From NCBI GenBank assembly GCA_039930945.1, contig JBDTSW010000108.1, positions 1 to 6,819 of the forward strand: DNA of 6,819 bases, in the 5' to 3' direction. This document shows positions 1 through 4,965 of the stretch, one piece after another. The notes under the pieces were generated by a model that saw nothing but the letters and a program-made list of their open reading frames with translations, ran no database searches and was not told the origin of the DNA. Origin of the DNA: JBDTSW01 sp039930945. Lineage in GTDB: Bacteria; Actinomycetota; Thermoleophilia; Solirubrobacterales; 70-9. Position numbers and translations under genes: made by a program. The number at the start of each line of letters is the position of its first letter. Positions within the stretch are counted from its first letter, which is position 1.

Positions 1-28
1 ACGCGAAGCGGAGGAGCCGTCGGAGTAA
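1..28 (+). CDS. C-terminal tail of an upstream gene (partial)
   Basis: An open frame enters from the left edge and reads Arg-Glu-Ala-Glu-Glu-Pro-Ser-Glu before a TAA at 26-28. The last A of that TAA is the first base of the ATG of the next gene, the classic TAATG overlap that goes with translational coupling. Only eight residues are visible, so the product cannot be named. By inference it belongs to the same operon as the membrane protein that follows, and could be another transporter subunit or a related surface protein. It is also possible that this frame is not coding. Confidence 0.4.
10..16 (+). promoter_or_regulatory. Shine-Dalgarno-like sequence for the S-component/toroid gene
   Basis: A purine run GGAGGAG lies 11 bases before the ATG at 28, inside the end of the upstream reading frame. 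Spacing is a little long, but it supports ATG 28 as the start and fits coupling to the upstream gene. Confidence 0.45.
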
Positions 29-1899
29 TGCTCAGCTGGCAGCTCGTCGTCTTCGCGCTCCTCGGCCTCGTCATCGCCGGCGGGATCGCCTGGTATGAGC
101 GCTCGCGCCCGTCCTCGCGGATGGTCGCGCTGGTCGCGGCGCTGGCCGCGCTGGCGGTCGCCGGCCGGCTGGTCTTCGCCCCGATACCGAGCGTCGTCGC
201 CACCACCGACGTGGCGCTGATCACCGGCTTCGCCCTCGGCGGCGCCCCGGGATTCGCCGTCGGAGCGCTGGCGGCGCCGGTCTCCAACCTCTGGCTCGGG
301 CAGGGACCGTGGACGGCCTGGCAGATGGCCGGTTGGGGCCTTTGTGGGCTCGCCGGGGCCGGCCTGGCAGCGCTTTCGGGCCGGCGGCTCGGTCGCCTCG
401 GGCTGGCCGCCGCCTGCGCCGCTGCCGGGCTCGCCTATGGCGCGCTCCTGGACCTCTCGGTGATGGTCAGCTACGGCGGCGAGCAGTCGCTCGACCGCTA
501 CCTGGCGCTCTCGGCGCGTGGGATCCCCTTCAACCTCGCCCACGCCCTGGGCAACTTCGCGATCGCCTTCGCCGCCGGGCCCGCCCTGGTACGGATGATC
601 TCGCGCTTCCGCGACCGCCTCGAGTTCACCTGGCGGCCGGCGCCGGCGCTGCCGGTCGTGCTGATCGCGATCGTCTCGGCGGCAACGATCACCACGGCAC
701 CGCGGGCCGAGGCCGGCGCCCCCACCGACGCTCGCATCTACCTCGAGCGCCAGCAGAACTCCGACGGCGGCTTCGGCGCCACGCCGACCGCCTCCTCGAA
801 CGTCGACATGACCGCCTGGGCGATGCTCGGGATGGAGGCCTCGCGGCGAAACCCGCTCGACCTGCGCCGCGGCGGCCGCAGCCCGCTCGACTTCCTGCGT
901 TCGCACGCCTCGGAGATCCGCTCGGTGGCAGACCTGGAGAAGACGGTGCTCGCGCTCGCCGGGGCCGGAGCCGGCCCGCGCTCGTTCGACGGGCGCGATC
1001 TGGTCGCCAAACTGCGCTCCTACCGGGCAGGCAACGGCTCGTTTTCGGGCTACGTCGACCTGACGGCGTTCGGGGTCCTGGCGCTGAGGGCGGGGGGGAC
1101 CCCCGCGGGCGCGCTCGAGCGCTCGGGGCGCTGGCTGCGAAACGCGCAGAACGGCGACGGCGGCTGGGGCCTCAAGCCCGGCCAGCCCAGCACCCCCGAC
1201 AGCACCGGCTCGGCGCTGCAGGCGCTGGCGGTCGCGGGTCGCGGGCCGGCGTTGTCCAAGGGCGTTGGCTTCCTCCGCCGGGCGCAGAGCTCGGACGGGG
1301 GCTGGGCGCTGTACGGGGGCGGCACCAACTCGCAGTCCACCGCCTGGGGGATCCAGGGCCTGATCGCGGCCGGGACCGATCCCGCCTCGGTCACCAGCGG
1401 CGGGCGCTCACCACTCTCCTACATCGCGGCCCGCCAGGCCGGCGATGGCCACTACCGCTATTCGGCCTCCTCCGACCAGACCCCGATCTGGGTCACCAGC
1501 CAGGCGTTGATGGCGGTCGAGCGCGAACCCTTCCCGGTGGCTGCGGTGCCGCGCAGCTGGAAGCCGGGCGGCCTGCCCGACGCCCCGGCCGGCCCGGGCG
1601 CGGACGCCGGGCCCGGCGCCGGGGCTGGGTCGGCCACGAAGGAGAGTCAGGGCGCCGGCGGAGCGCGCAGGCACAAGGGGCGGGCCGGCGAGGGCGAGCC
1701 CGACGCACCCGGCAAGCAGGCCGGCGGGGCACCGGCCGCGGACGAGGCCGCACTCGCCTCGGCCGCGGCGCCCGGTGGGACCGCCTCGGGCGATGACGGC
1801 GGCGGCCCGGGGCCGATGGCCTACCTCGGCGGCGGGCTCGGGCTGCTCGCCCTCGCCCTCGGCGGCAGCTTTCTCCTCTACCGCAAGCAGCTCTCCTAG
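28..1899 (+). CDS. ECF transporter S-component fused to a prenyltransferase-like alpha/alpha-toroid
   Basis: This 623-residue membrane protein probably binds and imports a small molecule. Residues 33-190 resemble S-components of energy-coupling factor transporters: an Ala-rich first helix ending RLVFAPIP (47-54), then GFALGGAPGFAVGAL (67-81) and the characteristic GQGPWTAWQMAGWGL (91-105). Hydrophobic segments also lie at about 4-22 and 207-224. The Arg-rich stretch 189-203 should be cytoplasmic, so the segment after it would place the rest outside the cell. Residues 232-500 carry repeats of the prenyltransferase/squalene-oxidase type, with QxxDGGFG-like turns at 242-250, 374-381 and 420-427, and weaker ones at 332-339 and 470-476. 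Each is followed by an (S/D)xTAxAL-like helix. The DxDDTA motif of squalene-hopene cyclases is absent, so catalysis is unlikely. An Ala/Gly/Pro stalk (about 510-595) leads to a last membrane helix (597-617) with the basic tail RKQLS. S-components with the GQGPWT motif include cobalamin importers, and the toroid fold is shared with intrinsic factor and transcobalamin, so cobalamin is the best guess. Confidence 0.8.
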   Translation: MLSWQLVVFALLGLVIAGGIAWYERSRPSSRMVALVAALAALAVAGRLVFAPIPSVVATTDVALITGFALGGAPGFAVGALAAPVSNLWLGQGPWTAWQMAGWGLCGLAGAGLAALSGRRLGRLGLAAACAAAGLAYGALLDLSVMVSYGGEQSLDRYLALSARGIPFNLAHALGNFAIAFAAGPALVRMISRFRDRLEFTWRPAPALPVVLIAIVSAATITTAPRAEAGAPTDARIYLERQQNSDGGFGATPTASSNVDMTAWAMLGMEASRRNPLDLRRGGRSPLDFLRSHASEIRSVADLEKTVLALAGAGAGPRSFDGRDLVAKLRSYRAGNGSFSGYVDLTAFGVLALRAGGTPAGALERSGRWLRNAQNGDGGWGLKPGQPSTPDSTGSALQALAVAGRGPALSKGVGFLRRAQSSDGGWALYGGGTNSQSTAWGIQGLIAAGTDPASVTSGGRSPLSYIAARQAGDGHYRYSASSDQTPIWVTSQALMAVEREPFPVAAVPRSWKPGGLPDAPAGPGADAGPGAGAGSATKESQGAGGARRHKGRAGEGEPDAPGKQAGGAPAADEAALASAAAPGGTASGDDGGGPGPMAYLGGGLGLLALALGGSFLLYRKQLS

Positions 1900-1912
1900 C
1901 CCGCGGCCCCGG

Positions 1913-1918
1913 TACGTT
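1913..1918 (+). promoter_or_regulatory. Candidate -10 box of a leaderless promoter for the nitroreductase gene
   Basis: TACGTT fits the TAnnnT form of actinobacterial -10 boxes. It ends six bases before ATG 1925, so a normal -10 to +1 distance would put the transcript start on the A of the ATG. No Shine-Dalgarno sequence is visible in the 25-base gap after the preceding stop, which agrees with a leaderless mRNA. No convincing -35 box was seen. The call rests on position and pattern only. Confidence 0.45.
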
Positions 1919-1924
1919 TCCTCG

Positions 1925-2434
1925 ATGGAAGTCGACGAGGCGATCCGCACCCGGCGCACGCACAAGGCGTACCGACCCGACCCCGTGGGCCGGGAGCTCC
2001 TCGATCAGCTCTTCGAGCTTGCCCGCTGGGCGCCCAACCATCACCTGACCAACCCCTGGCGCTTCCGCGTCGTCGGCCCGCTCGAGCTCGACCGCCTGAA
2101 GGTGGCAGCCGGGCCCGAGGCGGGGGCCAAGCTGAACCGCGCCCCGACGCTGGTGGTCTGCTCGGCCAAGCTCGGCGGCGATCCCCGCGAGGACGAGGAG
2201 GACCTGCACGCGACCGCGGTCGCGGCCTTCATCGTCCTGCTGGCGGCCCACGATCGCGGCCTCGCCGGCTACTGGCGAACCCCCGAGGTCCTGCGCGAGC
2301 CCGAGGGCCGGGCCGCGGTCGGCCTCGGCGCCGACGAGCGCTTCGTCGGGCTGCTTCACCTCGGCAGCCCGGTGCAACAGCGGCCCGCCCCCGAACGCGC
2401 TCCCGCCGCCGCGGTGGCCTCCTATCTCGACTAG
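1925..2434 (+). CDS. YdjA-like nitroreductase family oxidoreductase
   Basis: This is a 169-residue FMN-dependent oxidoreductase of the nitroreductase superfamily, probably a cytoplasmic homodimer using NAD(P)H; the physiological substrate is unknown. The N-terminus IRTRRTHKAYRPDPV (7-21) gives the expected Arg-rich FMN-phosphate-binding segment. WAPNHHLTNPWRF (35-47) matches the APDHxxxxPWHF motif of E. coli YdjA. The C-terminal half has GLAGYWRTP and RFVGLLHLGSPVQ, which parallel GIWRSG and KIVGFLYLGTPQ in YdjA. Length is close to YdjA (183) and shorter than NfsB-type enzymes (about 217). The frame is open upstream to 1775, but that extension overlaps the previous gene and has no family resemblance. 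ATG 1925 puts the family motif right after the start, so it is preferred. The TAG stop is followed directly by an in-frame TGA. Confidence 0.88.
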   Translation: MEVDEAIRTRRTHKAYRPDPVGRELLDQLFELARWAPNHHLTNPWRFRVVGPLELDRLKVAAGPEAGAKLNRAPTLVVCSAKLGGDPREDEEDLHATAVAAFIVLLAAHDRGLAGYWRTPEVLREPEGRAAVGLGADERFVGLLHLGSPVQQRPAPERAPAAAVASYLD

Positions 2435-2466
2435 TGAACGACTCCGAGACAGCCGAAAGCGGGATT

Positions 2467-2482
2467 TGCCGCCATAGCGGCA
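2467..2482 (+). other. Inverted repeat in the glpD upstream region
   Basis: TGCCGC and GCGGCA form a perfect 6-bp stem around the loop CATA, in the 88-base gap before glpD. There is no T-run after it, so it is a poor intrinsic terminator. It may be an operator, part of the 5' untranslated region of glpD, or the end of the nitroreductase transcript. The rest of the gap (2435-2522) shows no clear promoter box. Confidence 0.3.
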
Positions 2483-2522
2483 GCGAATACCGGTCTCGCC
2501 GGGTTGGCAGGCGGGGCGGCTA

Positions 2523-4211
2523 GTGCTGGCACGAGCCAAGGCCCTGGACGCGATCGTGGCCGAGCGCTTTGACGTCGTCGTGATCGGTGGCGGGGTGACC
2601 GGCGCCGGAGTCGCCCTCGACGCCGCGTCGCGCGGCTACACGGTGGCGATCGTCGAACGCGCCGACTGGGCCAGCGGAACCTCCTCGCGCTCCTCGAAGA
2701 TGGTCCACGGAGGGCTTCGCTACCTGCAGAACTTCGACCTCGGCCTGGTCCGCGAGGCGCTGCTCGAGCGCCAGCTGATGGTTCAGCTGGCGCCGCACCT
2801 CGTCTACCCGACGCCCTTCCTGGTCCCGACCCTGGGCGAAAAGCGCCGCTCTCGCCGGCTCGGGATCGGGCTCAACATGTACGACGTCATGGCCAGCACC
2901 CGGGTCGGCCAGGCGCGCCGCGACCGCGAGGCTCGCGAGCGCACCGACGACTACTGGGCGCCCGACCGCCACCGCACGGTTCCCGGGGCCGAGGCGATCG
3001 AGCTGATCCCGGCGCTGGAGCCGCTCGGTCCGACCAGCGCCTACCTCTTCTATGACTGCCAGACCGACGACGTCCGCCTGGTGCTGACGATCCTCGGCGA
3101 GGCCGAGCGCTTCGGGGCGTTGTGTCTCAATCGCGCCGAGGTCACTGGCCTGCGCGAGGAGGAGGGGATCGCCCGGGGCGCGATCTGCACCGACCTCGAG
3201 TCCGGCGAGCCCTTCGAGATCTCCGCTTCCAACGTGATCAATGCGACCGGCGTCTGGGCCGACCGCATCCGCCCAGATGAGATCCACGACGAGGCCGAGG
3301 TCCCCAGGATCGCGCCCAGCCGCGGCACCCACCTGACGCTATCGCCGGAAAAGCTCGACCTGACCGAGGCGGCGTGCATCGTCCCGGCGGGCTCCGACCG
3401 GACGATCTTCGCGCTCCCCTGGTACGGACGGCCGCTGATCGGCACCACCGACAACGACTTCGACGGCGATATCTCGCACCCGCAACCAGCCCCGGATGAC
3501 ATCGAGTACCTGCTCGGAGCGATCAACGAATTCTTCGGCACCGAGTTGGGCCCGGCCGAGATCACCGGCGCCTTCGCCGGGGTTCGCCCGCTGATCTCCA
3601 CCGGCGACCCGCGCAAGTCGGTGGACATCTCGCGCAAGGCCGAGCTGTATGAGACGTCCTCGGGGCTGCTGACGATCACCGGCGGCAAGCTGACGACCTG
3701 GCGGCGGATGGCCAAGCAGGTCGTCGATCGCATGGTCGAGCGCGACGGCCGGGTCGCCCCCTGCCGCACCGCCGACCTGCCGCTGGGGATGTCGGCGGCC
3801 GACGGCGACCTCGATCCGCCTGACGGCCTCGACGAGGCCGACCTCCCCCAGGGCTACCGCGAGCTGCTGGCATTCCGTTACGGGCATTTCGGCCGGCGCG
3901 TGCTGCAGATCGCGGGCCAACGGCCGGAGCTGGCGGGGCCGATCGTCGAAGGCCAGCCCGACATGCTGGCCGAGGTCGTGGTCGCGGCGCGCCTGGAGCA
4001 GGCGCGGTCGGTAGCGGACGTCCTCCTTCGCCGGACCCGCCTCGGCCTGTTGGCAGCACCGCAACTGCGGACCGCCGACTCGGTGCGCCCGGTGGCCGCC
4101 GCGCTGGGGTCCGAGCTGGGGTGGAGTGACGATCGCGTCGCCGAGGCCGCGCAGGCCTGGGTCTCCGACGCCGCGATCGAGGGCATCGATCCGGCCGCGG
4201 CCCTAACCTAG
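2523..4211 (+). CDS. glpD: FAD-dependent glycerol-3-phosphate dehydrogenase
   Basis: This 562-residue flavoprotein oxidises sn-glycerol 3-phosphate to dihydroxyacetone phosphate, passing electrons to the quinone pool as a peripheral membrane enzyme. The FAD-binding Rossmann motif is GGGVTGAGVALDAASRG (22-38), with E45 at the end of the second strand for the adenosine ribose. The diagnostic GTSSRSSKMVHGGLRYL follows at 52-68. Other GlpD/DAO-family landmarks are NATGVWAD (240-247), PWYGRPLIGTTD (299-310), the active-site-region segment ITGAFAGVRPL (347-357) and GGKLTTW (387-393). The C-terminal helical domain includes ARLEQARSVADVLLRRTRL (489-507), typical of GlpD. Length lies between E. coli GlpD (501) and the larger mycobacterial form. 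The start is GTG 2523, which places the Rossmann motif at residue 22; no strong ribosome-binding site precedes it. It lies 34 bases upstream of the transaldolase gene, and both probably share a transcript. All expected motifs are present. Confidence 0.95.
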   Translation: MLARAKALDAIVAERFDVVVIGGGVTGAGVALDAASRGYTVAIVERADWASGTSSRSSKMVHGGLRYLQNFDLGLVREALLERQLMVQLAPHLVYPTPFLVPTLGEKRRSRRLGIGLNMYDVMASTRVGQARRDREARERTDDYWAPDRHRTVPGAEAIELIPALEPLGPTSAYLFYDCQTDDVRLVLTILGEAERFGALCLNRAEVTGLREEEGIARGAICTDLESGEPFEISASNVINATGVWADRIRPDEIHDEAEVPRIAPSRGTHLTLSPEKLDLTEAACIVPAGSDRTIFALPWYGRPLIGTTDNDFDGDISHPQPAPDDIEYLLGAINEFFGTELGPAEITGAFAGVRPLISTGDPRKSVDISRKAELYETSSGLLTITGGKLTTWRRMAKQVVDRMVERDGRVAPCRTADLPLGMSAADGDLDPPDGLDEADLPQGYRELLAFRYGHFGRRVLQIAGQRPELAGPIVEGQPDMLAEVVVAARLEQARSVADVLLRRTRLGLLAAPQLRTADSVRPVAAALGSELGWSDDRVAEAAQAWVSDAAIEGIDPAAALT

Positions 4212-4235
4212 CCGGCGGGAGATCGGACTACGGAC

Positions 4236-4240
4236 GGAGG
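4236..4240 (+). promoter_or_regulatory. Shine-Dalgarno sequence deciding a TTG start
   Basis: GGAGG lies five bases upstream of TTG 4246 in the short gap after glpD. It is the best ribosome-binding site in the window and supports TTG as the true initiator. This start gives the family-typical N-terminus (M)RLFIDTGS, with the conserved Asp at residue 6. Confidence 0.7.
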
Positions 4241-4245
4241 ACCGC

Positions 4246-4941
4246 TTGAGGCTTTTCATCGACACCGGAAGCGTCGCCGAGGTGGAGGAGATCGCCGCCT
4301 GGGGCGTGCTCGCCGGGGCGACCACAAACCCCTCGCTGCTGGCGAAAGAGGACGGCGACCCGGGCGAGATCATCAAGCGGATCTGCGACCTGGTCAACGG
4401 CCCGGTCTCGGCCGAGGTCGTCTCCGAGGACCCCGCCGGCATGGTCGCCGAGGGCAGGGCGCTGCGCGAGCTGCACCAGCACGTCACCGTCAAGGTGCCG
4501 TTCTGCAAGCAGGGCCTGGCGGCGACGCACGAGCTCACCGCCGACGGCATCCCGGTGAACATGACCCTCGTCTTCAGCGCCAACCAGGCGCTGCTGGCGG
4601 CGGGCGCCGGAGCAACCTACGTCTCCTGCTTCATGGGCCGCCTCGACGACATCTCGATCGACTCCGGGCAGGTGGTCGCCGAGATCGTCGAGTGCTTCCG
4701 CGCCAGCGGGGTCACCTCGCAGATCATCGCTGCGTCGATCCGCCACCCCGAGCACGTGATCACCTCGGCCCAGCTCGGCTGTGAGATCGCCACGGTGCCG
4801 GCCAAGGTGCTGGCACAGATGCTCGATCACCCGCTGACCACCGCGGGGGCGGCCAAGTTCAAGGCCGACTGGGAGACGCGCCCCGAGTTCGCCGGGTGGC
4901 TCGGCGCCCTGGTCGAGGCACGGGCTTCGGCGCGCAGCTAG
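4246..4941 (+). CDS. tal: Small transaldolase of the TalC/FSA-like family
   Basis: This 231-residue class I aldolase is predicted to move a dihydroxyacetone unit between sedoheptulose 7-phosphate and glyceraldehyde 3-phosphate in the non-oxidative pentose phosphate pathway. It acts in the cytosol, usually as a decamer of TIM barrels. Visible landmarks are D6, TTNPSLLAK (26-34, N28), GPVSAEVV (52-59), the Schiff-base lysine K83 in VKVP, NMTLVFSANQALLAA (105-119), YVSCFMGRLDD (125-135), AASIRHP (162-168, R166 likely for phosphate) and HPLT with DW near the end. The residue matching Tyr131 of E. coli FsaA is F129. Phe at this place is found in true transaldolases (Phe178 of TalB), so transaldolase activity is more likely than fructose-6-phosphate aldolase. 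The usual YVSPF has Cys in place of Pro (C128). It probably forms an operon with glpD and precedes rho, as tal does in the wider fba-tal-glpX-rho region of Bacillus. Confidence 0.92.
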   Translation: MRLFIDTGSVAEVEEIAAWGVLAGATTNPSLLAKEDGDPGEIIKRICDLVNGPVSAEVVSEDPAGMVAEGRALRELHQHVTVKVPFCKQGLAATHELTADGIPVNMTLVFSANQALLAAGAGATYVSCFMGRLDDISIDSGQVVAEIVECFRASGVTSQIIAASIRHPEHVITSAQLGCEIATVPAKVLAQMLDHPLTTAGAAKFKADWETRPEFAGWLGALVEARASARS

Positions 4942-4949
4942 CGCCGGGG
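4925..4949 (+). terminator. Stem-loop over the transaldolase stop codon
   Basis: CTTCGGCGC pairs with GCGCCGGGG to give nine base pairs including two G-T wobbles, around a seven-base loop that holds most of the TAG stop. No T-run follows. It sits immediately before the proposed rho -10 box, so it could end the glpD-tal transcript or modulate read-through into rho. Structure alone is weak evidence at this GC content. Confidence 0.3.
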
Positions 4950-4951
4950 AC

Positions 4952-4957
4952 TATCCT
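4952..4957 (+). promoter_or_regulatory. Candidate -10 box for rho
   Basis: TATCCT matches TAnnnT and ends eight bases before GTG 4966. Normal spacing would start transcription about zero to two bases before the start codon, giving a leaderless or nearly leaderless rho mRNA. There is no Shine-Dalgarno sequence in the 24-base gap, which supports the idea. The -35 region falls in the preceding stem-loop and has no good consensus. Confidence 0.45.
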
Positions 4958-4965
4958 GCGCGGCC

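Noticed and set aside
724..1527. Toroid as a squalene-hopene or other terpene cyclase
   Set aside because: The DxDDTA catalytic motif is missing (the closest matches are NVDMTA and TPDSTG), the domain is about half the length of a cyclase, and it is fused to a transporter-like domain.
309..1796. A 495-codon plus-strand frame inside the S-component/toroid gene
   Set aside because: The translation is Arg/Gly/Pro-rich without domains, while the overlapping frame carries clear membrane and repeat motifs.
1775..1924. Upstream extension of the nitroreductase frame
   Set aside because: It overlaps the 3' end of the preceding gene in another frame, and its translation does not resemble nitroreductases; ATG 1925 gives the normal family N-terminus.
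1493..2539. A 348-codon open frame on the minus strand across the membrane-protein end and nitroreductase gene
   Set aside because: It is Arg/Pro-rich, low-complexity translation with no family resemblance, opposite two well-supported genes; this is typical antisense openness at high GC.
2520..3332. Minus-strand open frame opposite the 5' half of glpD
   Set aside because: It lies wholly over the conserved FAD-binding region of glpD and lacks any motif of its own.
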